From: an uncultured Oscillospiraceae bacterium
Lineage (GTDB): Bacteria; Bacillota; Clostridia; Oscillospirales; Ruminococcaceae
DNA length: 7,948 bases
Direction: 5' to 3'
NCBI GenBank assembly: GCA_900552945.1
Contig: USBI01000065.1
Coordinates: forward strand, 1-7,948
Positions 1 to 6,935 of the stretch are shown here, piece after piece. A program made the translations under genes and the position numbers. The stretch's first letter is position 1. Every line of letters begins with the position of its first letter. The notes beneath the pieces are model-generated. The model was not told where the DNA came from. It was given only the letters and a program-made list of their open reading frames with translations, and searched no databases.

Positions 1-26
1 CAGCGTAAGATGTGTATAAGAGACAG
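1..26 (+). other. Nextera/Tn5 sequencing adapter remnant (non-genomic)
   Basis: Bases 8-26 are AGATGTGTATAAGAGACAG, the 19-bp Tn5 mosaic end used in Illumina Nextera libraries. The bases before it, CAGCGTA, match the preceding part of the Nextera Read 1 adapter (CAGCGTC) with one mismatch at base 7. This marks the physical end of an assembled contig with untrimmed adapter. Translated in the frame of the downstream gene it gives an ATG and the peptide MCIRDR, a familiar artefact of adapter read-through, so the ATG at base 10 is not a real start codon. Confidence 0.96.
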
Positions 27-27
27 A

Positions 28-1020
28 GACTGTCTCGTGCTGGTTTCTTCCTCCTTCTCCACCCAGACCTCTTACGAAAATCAGACCAAAAAGTCGATCA
101 CCAATAAATTCATTTACGAATGCATGACCGACTTTTTAAAGCATCAGCTTGAAATTTATTTTGTGGAAAATCCGGACGAAGCGAACAAGATCGCCGAGCA
201 GGTGCTCATCAACAAACGCAGCCGTGAAAACGCGGAAAAGACCCGCTTGAACCTAAAGAAAAAGCTGGCGGGCAGCATCGACCTGCAAAACCGCGTGCAG
301 AAGTTTGTCGACTGCCGCTCCCGCGATACCGCCCGCCGGGAACTCTACATCGTGGAGGGCGACTCGGCGCTTGGTGCTTGTAAACAGGGGCGTGACGCGG
401 AGTTTCAGGCCATCATTCCGGTGCGTGGAAAGATTTTGAACTGCTTAAAAGCGGATTACGATAAGATTTTTAAAAACGATATCATCACCGACATCATCAA
501 GGTGCTCGGCTGCGGCGTGGAAGTCCGGGCAAAAGCAAACAAAGAACTTTCTTACTTTGACCTTTCCGGGCTGCGCTGGAACAAGGTCGTCATCTGTACC
601 GATGCGGACGTGGACGGCTTCCAGATCCGCACCCTCATCCTCACTATGCTCTACCGCCTCACCCCAACCCTCATCGACGAAGGGTATGTTTACATTGCAG
701 AATCCCCGCTGTTTGAGATTACCAGCAAAGGGAAAAGCTATTTTGCCTACACCGAAAAGGAGAAGGGCGAGATCCTGGAAATGATCGGCAAGGAAAAATA
801 CACCCTTCAGCGCTCCAAAGGGTTGGGCGAAAACGAAGCTGACATGATGTGGCTGACCACCATGAACCCGGAGACCCGCCGGCTCATCAAGGTCACCCGG
901 GATGATGCCGCCGCCACCTCGGAGATGTTTGAACTGCTGTTGGGGGATAATCTTCAGGGCAGAAAGGATTATATTTCCGAATATGGGGCCCAGTACATCG
1001 AACTGGCGGACATCAGCTAA
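28..1020 (+). CDS. parE: DNA topoisomerase (ATP-hydrolysing) subunit B, ParE/GyrB family, 5'-truncated
   Basis: This is the C-terminal part of a type IIA topoisomerase B subunit. The N-terminal GHKL ATPase domain lies outside the window. Residue numbers here count from the ATG at base 10. The end of the transducer domain is visible (SYENQTKK, residues 21-28). The toprim domain follows, with YIVEGDSALG (catalytic Glu116), PVRGKILN (137-144), the metal-binding TDADVDG (Asp198, Asp200, Asp202), and QRSKGLGE (267-274), where most relatives have QRYKGLGE. The TTMNPETRRL tail and closing helix are normal for the family. The protein would bind Mg2+ and pair with the A subunit to cleave and rejoin DNA. 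It ends 47 bp before the A subunit gene with no terminator between, so the two form an operon. Topo IV rather than gyrase is inferred from the partner, which lacks a GyrA box. The first dozen or so bases are suspect because of the adapter; homology is convincing from about base 49. Confidence 0.9.
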   Translation, partial: DCLVLVSSSFSTQTSYENQTKKSITNKFIYECMTDFLKHQLEIYFVENPDEANKIAEQVLINKRSRENAEKTRLNLKKKLAGSIDLQNRVQKFVDCRSRDTARRELYIVEGDSALGACKQGRDAEFQAIIPVRGKILNCLKADYDKIFKNDIITDIIKVLGCGVEVRAKANKELSYFDLSGLRWNKVVICTDADVDGFQIRTLILTMLYRLTPTLIDEGYVYIAESPLFEITSKGKSYFAYTEKEKGEILEMIGKEKYTLQRSKGLGENEADMMWLTTMNPETRRLIKVTRDDAAATSEMFELLLGDNLQGRKDYISEYGAQYIELADIS

Positions 1021-1055
1021 AATACTATTTGTTTATTTTATGATTTTATTTACAT

Positions 1056-1059
1056 GGAG
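1056..1059 (+). promoter_or_regulatory. Ribosome binding site of the topoisomerase A subunit
   Basis: GGAG lies 8 nt before the ATG at 1068 and fixes that start. It sits in the AT-rich 47-bp gap after the B subunit. No promoter or terminator is evident in the gap, consistent with co-transcription. Confidence 0.75.
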
Positions 1060-1067
1060 TTGAAATA

Positions 1068-3311
1068 ATGGCGCCTAGAAAAAAGAAACAGCCGGAGGAA
1101 GGCAGAAGCAAAGCCGGCATCCAGGGCTACATTGCCGGCGCGGGGCTGGTGCAGGAACAGAAGATCACCAGCACGCTGGAACAGAACTACATGCCGTACG
1201 CCATGAGCGTCATCCTCTCCCGCGCCCTGCCGGAGATCGACGGCTTCAAGCCTTCTCACCGAAAACTGCTGTATACCATGTATAAAATGAATCTGCTCAC
1301 CGGTGCGCGTACCAAGTCCGCAAACGTGGTTGGTTCCACCATGCGGCTCAATCCGCACGGCGACGCGGCGATCTACGAAACCATGGTGCGTATGTCCCGC
1401 GGGTACGAAGCGCTGCTTCACCCGTATGTGGATTCCAAGGGAAACTTCGGTAAGGCCTATTCGCGTGATATGGCTTACGCCGCTTCCCGTTACACCGAAG
1501 TCAAGCTCGACCCTCTCTGTGCCGAGCTGTTCCGTGATATTGACAAGGACACGGTGGATTTTGTCCCCAACTATGACAACACCACCACTGAACCGCTCCT
1601 TCTGCCGACCACCTACCCGAGCATTCTCGTCAACGCGAACGTCGGCATCGCGGTTTCCATGGCGAGCTCCATCTGCTCGTTCAATCTGGCGGAGGTCTGT
1701 GAAACGGCGGCGGCGCTTATCCGCAACCCGGAGCATGACCTGACCGAAACGCTTAAAGCACCGGATTTCGCGGGCGGCGGATTGATTTTATACAATCAGA
1801 ACGAACTGGAAAAGGTGTATTCCACCGGGCGCGGGAGCGTGCGTGTGCGCTGCCGCTACCAGTACGATAAATCCAACAACTGCATTGAAGTGACCGAGAT
1901 ACCGCCCACCACCACGGTGGAAGCGGTCATGGACAAAATCGTCGACCTCATCAAGCAGAATAAGGTTCGTGAGATTTCCGACATGCGCGATGAGACCGAC
2001 CGCGGCGGTTTAAAACTCGCCATCGACCTCAAGCGCGGCACCGACCCGGACAAGCTCATGCAGAAGCTGTTCCGCATGACCCCGTTGGAGGACAGCTACT
2101 CCTGCAACTTTAACGTGCTCATCGGCGGAGTTCCCCGCGTGCTGGGCGTGCGTGAGATCTTAAACGAGTGGACGGCGTTCCGCACCGAATGCGTCCGCCG
2201 CCGGGTTTATTTTGAACTCAATAAGAAGAAGGAAAAACTGCATCTTCTGCGCGGTCTTGCCAAGATCCTGTTGGATATCGACAAAGCCATCCGCATCGTG
2301 CGGGAGACCGAAGAGGAATCGGAAGTGGTTCCGAACTTAATGATCGGCTTCGGCATTGACGAGACTCAGGCGGAATATGTGGCGGAGATTCGTCTGCGTC
2401 ACTTAAACCGGGAATACATCCTAAAACGGACCGAAGAAACCGGTCAGCTGGAGCGGGAGATCGAAGAGATGGAGGGCATCCTCTCCGATCCGCGCAAGAT
2501 ACAGGCGATCATTGTTTCCGAGTTAAAAGACGTCGCTAAAAAATACGGCCAACCGCGCAAGAGCCTGATTGTGTATGAAGACACTGCCGCGAGCGCCGAT
2601 TACGAGGAAGAGATCCCGGACTACCCGGTCAACCTCTTCTTTACAAAAGAGGGGTATTTCAAAAAGATCACCCCGCAGTCTCTGCGGATGAGCTCCGACC
2701 AGAAGCTCAAGGAAGGGGACGAGGTGACCGAACAGATCGAGTCGGTCAACTCGGCGGAACTGCTCTTCTTCACCGACCGTCAGCAGGTTTACAAATCGTT
2801 TGCGTATGAGTTTGACGACACCAAAGCAAGCGTTCTGGGCGATTATATTCCCGCCAAGCTCGGCTTTGACGAGGATGAGCATGTTGTCTCCATGGTAGTT
2901 ACCACTGATTTTTCCGGCTTTGTCCTGTTCTTTTTTGAAAACGGAAAGGTTGCGAAAATTCCGCTTTCCGCTTATCAGACCAAGACAAAGCGCAAAAAAC
3001 TGGCGAACGCTTATTCCGGTGCTTCACCTCTTGCCGCTGTGCGCGCTGTCACCGAAGAAGGGGAGTTTATGCTCATTTCTTCCAACACCCGCCGGCTGCT
3101 GTTTAACACGGCGATGATCGCTTCCAAATCCACCCGTGATTCACAAGGCGTCGCGGTCATGACCCAGAAGAAAAACTGTGTGCTCGTAAAAGCGCTGCCA
3201 TATAAGGAAGGCGAGCTTGCGAACCCGCACCGGTACCGCACCAAGACCCTTCCGGCGGCGGGCATGCTTCCCCGTGAAGAAGATTTCGGCGAGCAGATGA
3301 GTTTTATTTAA
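1068..3311 (+). CDS. parC: DNA topoisomerase (ATP-hydrolysing) subunit A, ParC/GyrA family
   Basis: This is a complete 747-residue A subunit of a type IIA topoisomerase, the DNA-cleaving partner of the B subunit encoded just upstream. After a basic N-terminus (KKKQ) come YAMSVILSRALPEIDGFKPSHRK (split here as YAMSVILSRALPEIDG and FKPSHRK, about 44-65), the winged-helix segment with NPHGDAAIYETMV (95-107), and ASRYTEVKL with catalytic Tyr142. VGIAVSMAS (192-200) corresponds to the intercalating-isoleucine loop. A tower and coiled-coil region (about 370-500) follows, then a beta-pinwheel C-terminal domain (about 518-720). No GyrA box (QRRGGKG-like) is visible, which favours topo IV (decatenation, chromosome segregation) over gyrase. 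The protein diverges from textbook members: Ala100 occupies the position of the quinolone-contact Ser83 of GyrA (Ser80 of ParC), Glu104 matches ParC Glu84, and the stretch between GNFG and RYTE is 12 rather than about 10 residues. Calling it ParC rather than a GyrA-like paralogue is inference. Confidence 0.9.
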   Translation: MAPRKKKQPEEGRSKAGIQGYIAGAGLVQEQKITSTLEQNYMPYAMSVILSRALPEIDGFKPSHRKLLYTMYKMNLLTGARTKSANVVGSTMRLNPHGDAAIYETMVRMSRGYEALLHPYVDSKGNFGKAYSRDMAYAASRYTEVKLDPLCAELFRDIDKDTVDFVPNYDNTTTEPLLLPTTYPSILVNANVGIAVSMASSICSFNLAEVCETAAALIRNPEHDLTETLKAPDFAGGGLILYNQNELEKVYSTGRGSVRVRCRYQYDKSNNCIEVTEIPPTTTVEAVMDKIVDLIKQNKVREISDMRDETDRGGLKLAIDLKRGTDPDKLMQKLFRMTPLEDSYSCNFNVLIGGVPRVLGVREILNEWTAFRTECVRRRVYFELNKKKEKLHLLRGLAKILLDIDKAIRIVRETEEESEVVPNLMIGFGIDETQAEYVAEIRLRHLNREYILKRTEETGQLEREIEEMEGILSDPRKIQAIIVSELKDVAKKYGQPRKSLIVYEDTAASADYEEEIPDYPVNLFFTKEGYFKKITPQSLRMSSDQKLKEGDEVTEQIESVNSAELLFFTDRQQVYKSFAYEFDDTKASVLGDYIPAKLGFDEDEHVVSMVVTTDFSGFVLFFFENGKVAKIPLSAYQTKTKRKKLANAYSGASPLAAVRAVTEEGEFMLISSNTRRLLFNTAMIASKSTRDSQGVAVMTQKKNCVLVKALPYKEGELANPHRYRTKTLPAAGMLPREEDFGEQMSFI

Positions 3312-3329
3312 TGTGGCTAAAAAGAAAAA

Positions 3330-3349
3330 GCGGCCGGTATTCCGGCCGC
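3330..3349. repeat. GC-rich hairpin after the topoisomerase operon (terminator-like in minus orientation)
   Basis: GCGGCCGG (3330-3337) and CCGGCCGC (3342-3349) form a perfect 8-bp stem with a TATT loop, 18 bp past the parC stop. On the plus strand it is preceded by an A-rich run and followed by mixed sequence (CTGCATTGCC), so it lacks the U-tract of a standard plus-strand terminator. Read on the minus strand it is followed by CTTTTTCTTTTT and looks like a good intrinsic terminator. It may still stop or stabilise the parC transcript. The remaining intergenic DNA to about 3465 shows nothing further that I recognise. Confidence 0.6.
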
Positions 3350-3465
3350 CTGCATTGCCTGATTTCCCCGCAAACGCCTTTGAAGACGGCAATGCTTTAC
3401 TAGTTTGCCACGGCTGTTCTGGATTATACGGGAAATGTTTTATCCGGCCAAAAAATTTTAAGGAC

Positions 3466-3494
3466 TTGCTTTTTTAAATTACCTGTGTTATAGT
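3466..3494 (+). promoter_or_regulatory. Sigma-A type promoter of secG
   Basis: The -35 TTGCTT (3466-3471) and -10 TATAGT (3489-3494) are separated by exactly 17 bp, with an extended -10 TG at 3486-3487. The surroundings are strongly AT-rich compared with the flanking genes. Transcription would start near 3501, giving a leader of about 30 nt. Confidence 0.75.
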
Positions 3495-3514
3495 ATTGTT
3501 AACTAAGTATTTGT

Positions 3515-3521
3515 AAAGGAG
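3515..3521 (+). promoter_or_regulatory. Ribosome binding site that decides the secG start
   Basis: AAAGGAG ends 8 nt before the ATG at 3530. It overlaps the in-frame GTG at 3521, so that upstream GTG cannot be the start and the ATG at 3530 is chosen. Confidence 0.8.
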
Positions 3522-3529
3522 TGCTCTGC

Positions 3530-3778
3530 ATGAGCGTTATGGAATTTATCAGCGGCTGTCTGTTGCTGGTTGTCGGTGTTTTTATCATTATTGTCGTTAT
3601 GCTTCAGGAAAGCAAACAGCCTGGTTTGTCCAGCACCCTTTCGGGCGGCATGGATTATGATCAGCCCGGCCGTGGAAAGACAAGCGAAGCCATTCTTGTG
3701 AAGCTCACCAAGATCGCGGCGGTTGCGTTCTTCATTTTAACCATGGCGGTCAATTTCATAGCAGTTTTCTTTAAATAA
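3530..3778 (+). CDS. secG: Preprotein translocase subunit SecG
   Basis: This 82-residue membrane protein is the small accessory subunit of the SecYEG channel, which assists SecA-driven protein export across the cytoplasmic membrane. Two hydrophobic helices are visible, at about residues 4-24 and 60-80. They flank the family signature LQESKQPGLS (25-34) and a Gly-rich loop (SGGMDYDQPGRGK). Length and topology are normal for Firmicute SecG. The start is the ATG placed 8 nt after AAAGGAG; an ATG three codons further in (3539) is possible but less well spaced. The gene has its own promoter and is closed by an intrinsic terminator just after the stop, so it is probably mainly a single-gene transcript. 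Its position just upstream of rnr is a conserved Firmicute arrangement. Confidence 0.93.
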   Translation: MSVMEFISGCLLLVVGVFIIIVVMLQESKQPGLSSTLSGGMDYDQPGRGKTSEAILVKLTKIAAVAFFILTMAVNFIAVFFK

Positions 3779-3781
3779 GCC

Positions 3782-3817
3782 AAAGCCTCTGCCGAAACGG
3801 CAGGGGCTTTTGTTTTG
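3782..3817 (+). terminator. Intrinsic terminator after secG
   Basis: AAAGCCTCTGCCG (3782-3794) pairs with CGGCAGGGGCTTT (3798-3810) as a 13-bp stem with one U-G wobble and an AAA loop. It is followed by TGTTTTG. It begins 3 bp after the secG stop codon. Confidence 0.9.
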
Positions 3818-3855
3818 TGTATTTGTGCCGGATTGCTGGATTTTGCCTTTGTTTG

Positions 3856-3864
3856 TGTTACAAT
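3856..3864 (+). promoter_or_regulatory. Extended -10 promoter of rnr
   Basis: TGTTACAAT has an extended TG and a -10 hexamer TACAAT (3859-3864). No well-spaced -35 is present; the nearest, TTGCTG at 3833-3838, has a 20-bp spacer. The extended -10 probably carries the promoter. The predicted start near 3871 gives a leader of about 48 nt. It lies after the secG terminator, so rnr can be expressed separately. Confidence 0.6.
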
Positions 3865-3907
3865 AGAAGTGTAGAAAGATGAATGAGCAATAAGGCATTG
3901 AGCCAAT

Positions 3908-3913
3908 GAGGAG
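3908..3913 (+). promoter_or_regulatory. Ribosome binding site of rnr
   Basis: GAGGAG lies 5 nt before the ATG at 3919, a slightly short spacing. It supports that start over the next in-frame ATG at 3931. Confidence 0.7.
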
Positions 3914-3918
3914 TATTT

Positions 3919-6051
3919 ATGGATTATAGTATGCAGAAACGAATTGTGCAGCAGATTTCCAAAAGCGGGAAGTCCGGCATGCACAGCCGTGAGCTCGCTA
4001 AAAAATTGAGGTGCAAACCGGCAGAAGTGAAGCGTCTCAACGCTGTGCTGAGCGCCATGGTCAAACAGGGTGAGCTGGTGCGTCAGGGGGAACGTTACAA
4101 AACGCCCCGTGCGCTCGGGCTTTTTGCGGCGAAAATCACCCGTATCCAGCGGACGTTTGGTTTTGCCCGCCGGCTGTCGGATGATGTAGAGGTGTTTATT
4201 CCCGGCAGATTTTTAAAGGGTGCTTTGCCGGATGATCTGGTGTTCGTCAAGCTGCTGCGGAGTCAGCGGGGCGAGTCGCCGGAAGGTGAGGTTTCGTCCA
4301 TTATTTCCTACGGACCGGGTGAATTTACCGGCGTGGTGGTTTATGAGGACGGCTGCTTGAAGGTGTTGCCCGACCAATTTTTAAACACACCGGTGGAACT
4401 GGTCCATGGAGAGGATACCGCCCCCGGTCAGAAGGTGATTGCCCGTGTGGTCAAGCGCGGCAGCCGGCACAGCGAGCACCGCGCGCAGGTCATCGGTTCG
4501 TTTGGTGACGCCGGAAATGCCGCTTCCTGTGCCGCGGCTCTCCTGGAACTGGAGGGTATAACCAAAGAGTTCCCGGCCGCTGTTTTGGATGAGGCGCGTT
4601 ACATCCAGCACCGGGGCATTCCGGAGCGGGACCTTGTTTCCCGGCTGGATTTGCGCAGTGAGCCGATCTTCACCATTGACGGTGCTGATTCCAAAGACCT
4701 GGATGACGCTGTTTCTCTCATCTGTCTGGAGGATGGTTACCAGCTGGGCGTTCACATTGCGGATGTGTCCCACTATGTTCGGTTCGGCTCCGCGCTGGAT
4801 AAAGAAGCCTTCGAGCGGGGAACCAGCATTTATTATGCCGATCAGGTCATCCCCATGCTGCCGAAAGAGCTGTCTAACGGCATCTGCTCGCTCAACCCGA
4901 ATGAGGACAGGCTTGCGTTTTCCGCCCTGCTTTCTTTGGATCTGGACGGAAATCTCGTCGATTATGACTTCCGCAAGAGCGTGATCTGTTCTCGTGTTAA
5001 GGGCGTATACAGTGAAGTCAATGCCATTATGGATGGTACGGCGGATGAACGCACAGTCGAAAAATACCGGGCAGTCCTGCCGGAGATCGGGAAAATGAAA
5101 GCGCTTGCCGAAAAGCTCTGTGAAAACCGTAAAAAGCGGGGCGCTCCGGAACTGGAAACGACCGAGAGCAAGATTCTTGTCGGGGAGGACGGCGTCACAA
5201 AGGATATCCTGCCGCGCACCCGGGGCTTTGCCGAACGGATGATTGAGGAATTCATGCTGCTCGCCAACGAAGCCGCCGCTACCCTCGCGCGTGGGCAGGC
5301 ACTGCCGTTTGTTTACCGGGTTCACGAAAACCCGACCGACGAAAAGCTCGCCACCCTGACCGAGGCACTGCGCCTGCTGGGTATCAACGCCCGCGGGGTG
5401 CAGCACGGCATACGCCCCAAACGGATGGCGGAGATTCTGGAGTCCGCAAAAGAAACACCGGTGTACGGCATTGTCAACGACCAGGTGCTTCGTTCGATGG
5501 CGAAGGCGAAATACAGCACCAATCCCCTTGGACATTACGGGCTGGCGCTTGAAAATTACGCTCACTTCACTTCGCCGATCCGCCGGTACCCGGACCTGAT
5601 GATCCACCGCATTTTGAGTGATTTTATCCAGCTTAAGGATGAAAAGGCCGTGACCAAGCGCTACCGTCGGCTGGCGCACGCCGCCGCGGAGCAGTCCACC
5701 GCCACCGAACTGCGTGCGGTCACACTTGAGCGCAGTTGTGAGGACTGTTATAAGGCGGAATATATGAAACAGCACATCGGCGAACGTTACAACGGCATCA
5801 TCAGCGGGGTGACTTCAAACGGCGTATTTGTGGAACTGCCTAACACGGTAGAGGGGATGGTCCGGGTCGATTCTCTCCCCGGCGGCGTTTATGAGTACGA
5901 CGGTTATTTTGAACTGCGCGAGAAAGGCGGCGCCCGTAAATACCGGGTCGGCGATCCGCTGTTCGTGACCTGTACAGCGTCAGATGTCAATTCCGGCCGG
6001 ATTGATTTTGACCTTGCCGCCGTCTCTGAACCGCAGAGCGAAGATGAATGA
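3919..6051 (+). CDS. rnr: Ribonuclease R (3'-5' exoribonuclease)
   Basis: This 710-residue cytoplasmic processive hydrolytic exonuclease degrades structured RNA from the 3' end, acting in mRNA decay, rRNA quality control and, with tmRNA/SmpB, non-stop mRNA removal. Domains in order: an N-terminal winged-helix region (1-62), cold-shock-type OB folds (about 65-195), the RNB catalytic domain (about 240-570) and an S1 domain (about 620-698). The catalytic acidic cluster TIDGADSKDLDDA gives Asp254, Asp260, Asp262 and Asp263. The RNB signatures VIPMLPKELSNGICSLNP (310-327) and HFTSPIRRYPDLMIHR (549-564) are intact, and Tyr306 sits where the RNA 3'-end-stacking tyrosine is expected. The tail is short and acidic, without the long Lys-rich extension of E. 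coli RNase R. It follows secG as in many Firmicutes, but no smpB follows; a convergent gene does. The long antisense open frames over it are shadows. Confidence 0.96.
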   Translation: MDYSMQKRIVQQISKSGKSGMHSRELAKKLRCKPAEVKRLNAVLSAMVKQGELVRQGERYKTPRALGLFAAKITRIQRTFGFARRLSDDVEVFIPGRFLKGALPDDLVFVKLLRSQRGESPEGEVSSIISYGPGEFTGVVVYEDGCLKVLPDQFLNTPVELVHGEDTAPGQKVIARVVKRGSRHSEHRAQVIGSFGDAGNAASCAAALLELEGITKEFPAAVLDEARYIQHRGIPERDLVSRLDLRSEPIFTIDGADSKDLDDAVSLICLEDGYQLGVHIADVSHYVRFGSALDKEAFERGTSIYYADQVIPMLPKELSNGICSLNPNEDRLAFSALLSLDLDGNLVDYDFRKSVICSRVKGVYSEVNAIMDGTADERTVEKYRAVLPEIGKMKALAEKLCENRKKRGAPELETTESKILVGEDGVTKDILPRTRGFAERMIEEFMLLANEAAATLARGQALPFVYRVHENPTDEKLATLTEALRLLGINARGVQHGIRPKRMAEILESAKETPVYGIVNDQVLRSMAKAKYSTNPLGHYGLALENYAHFTSPIRRYPDLMIHRILSDFIQLKDEKAVTKRYRRLAHAAAEQSTATELRAVTLERSCEDCYKAEYMKQHIGERYNGIISGVTSNGVFVELPNTVEGMVRVDSLPGGVYEYDGYFELREKGGARKYRVGDPLFVTCTASDVNSGRIDFDLAAVSEPQSEDE

Positions 6052-6078
6052 CGGCATTTTTAAAAAGATATCCAAGCA

Positions 6079-6115
6079 AAAAGGCTTTTCTTCCGTTTGA
6101 GAAGAAAAGCCTTTT
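6079..6115. terminator. Bidirectional intrinsic terminator between rnr and the SDR gene
   Basis: Bases 6079-6093 and 6101-6115 form a perfect 15-bp stem with a 7-nt loop. The plus strand ends in CCTTTTGATTTG and the minus strand in GCCTTTTTGC, so it can terminate both convergent transcripts. It lies 27 nt after the rnr stop and 30 nt after the SDR stop. Confidence 0.9.
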
Positions 6116-6145
6116 GATTTGATGTTTCGCACAAACTGACACCGG

Positions 6146-6913
6146 TTAATTTTTCAGTTTCATCCAGGCGGATTCCAATACACCCGCCGGTAGGAGTTTT
6201 GCAAGACACCGGTGGATGTGGTTGTGTACGCCGTAGACCGAGACCGCTTTCCGTCTGCCGCCGTCCCGCAGTGCTTTGCGCACCACGTCTGCCGGGCGGG
6301 TCATAAAAGGGAAATTGCGCACAGCCGCCGGATTGGCCGTCTGCTTTGCCACATCGAAAAAATGGGTGCTGGTCCACCCGGGACAGACCGCCGTGACCGA
6401 AACCCCGAACCGCTTTGTCTCCTTTGCCAGCGCGCGGGAAAAGCTCAGTACATACGCCTTGGAAGCAGCATAGACCGCCATATCCGGCAGGGGCTGGAAC
6501 GACGCTGTGGAAGCGATCTGCAAAATCTGCCCGCCTTCTGCCATAAACGGCAGAACGATACGGGTGAGCAGGGTGAGCGCATGGATATTGAGTTCAATCA
6601 TTTGAGAAATCTCGTCCGGCGTCTGTCCGTTCACCGGGCCGAATTTACCGAGTCCCGCGGCGTTCACCAGAAGCCCAATACTTGGGCGTTCTTTTGTGAG
6701 CAGGTCTGCTACAGCTTTGATTCCGTCCTGTTTTGCAAGGTCGATGGGGAGCACCCGCACCGGCGTTTTGCAGAGGGAAGCCGTCTCTTTTAATGCGTCA
6801 TGGCTTCGGGCGATCGCCCAAATCTCACTGTACCGGCCCTGTTCTCCGGCCTGAAGGACAAACTGCCTTCCAATGCCGGAAGACGCTCCGGTAATGATGG
6901 CAATGGGTTTCAT
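6146..6913 (-). CDS. Short-chain dehydrogenase/reductase (SDR family oxidoreductase)
   Basis: This 255-residue classical SDR is an NAD(P)(H)-dependent cytoplasmic oxidoreductase. The Rossmann nucleotide-binding motif TGASSGIG is at residues 8-15 and NAAG at 84-87. The catalytic set is Asn109, Ser135, Tyr148 and Lys152 (YAASK), with CPGW (177-180) after it. Arg36 in IWAIARS, after beta-strand 2, hints at an NADP preference (inference). The C-terminal tail is basic and partly hydrophobic. It resembles the broad YdfG/DltE-like group, whose members act on many carbonyl or hydroxyl substrates, so no substrate is assigned. The start at 6913 is chosen because AAAAGGAG lies 8 nt before it and the protein then begins directly with the first beta-strand. 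The longer frame to 7000 overlaps ywlG and adds residues unlike the family. It is the second gene of a minus-strand operon, 22 bp after ywlG. Confidence 0.9.
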   Translation of the reverse strand: MKPIAIITGASSGIGRQFVLQAGEQGRYSEIWAIARSHDALKETASLCKTPVRVLPIDLAKQDGIKAVADLLTKERPSIGLLVNAAGLGKFGPVNGQTPDEISQMIELNIHALTLLTRIVLPFMAEGGQILQIASTASFQPLPDMAVYAASKAYVLSFSRALAKETKRFGVSVTAVCPGWTSTHFFDVAKQTANPAAVRNFPFMTRPADVVRKALRDGGRRKAVSVYGVHNHIHRCLAKLLPAGVLESAWMKLKN

Positions 6914-6921
6914 GTTATTTA

Positions 6922-6925
6922 CTCC
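6922..6925 (-). promoter_or_regulatory. Ribosome binding site that decides the SDR start
   Basis: On the minus strand AAAAGGAG (GGAG core at 6925-6922) is followed by 8 nt and then the ATG at 6913. It lies in the 22-bp gap after ywlG and excludes the longer upstream start. Confidence 0.85.
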
Positions 6926-6935
6926 TTTTGGCGGA

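Noticed and set aside
10..27. ATG at base 10 as the start of the ParE-like protein
   Set aside because: It lies inside the Nextera mosaic-end sequence; the gene is truncated at the contig end and its real start is outside the window.
1050..1736. 228-codon open frame on the minus strand
   Set aside because: It is antisense to the conserved N-terminal part of the topoisomerase A subunit, with no family resemblance.
3313..3477. 54-residue plus-strand frame starting GTG, with three Cys in its second half, and an overlapping 30-residue frame from the ATG at 3311
   Set aside because: There is no ribosome binding site, both frames run through the perfect hairpin at 3330-3349, and the longer one runs into the secG promoter. 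No protein family is recognised.
4381..5775. 464-codon open frame on the minus strand
   Set aside because: It is fully antisense to rnr, which has intact catalytic motifs. The translation shows no recognisable domain and reflects GC-rich codon bias in the opposite frame.
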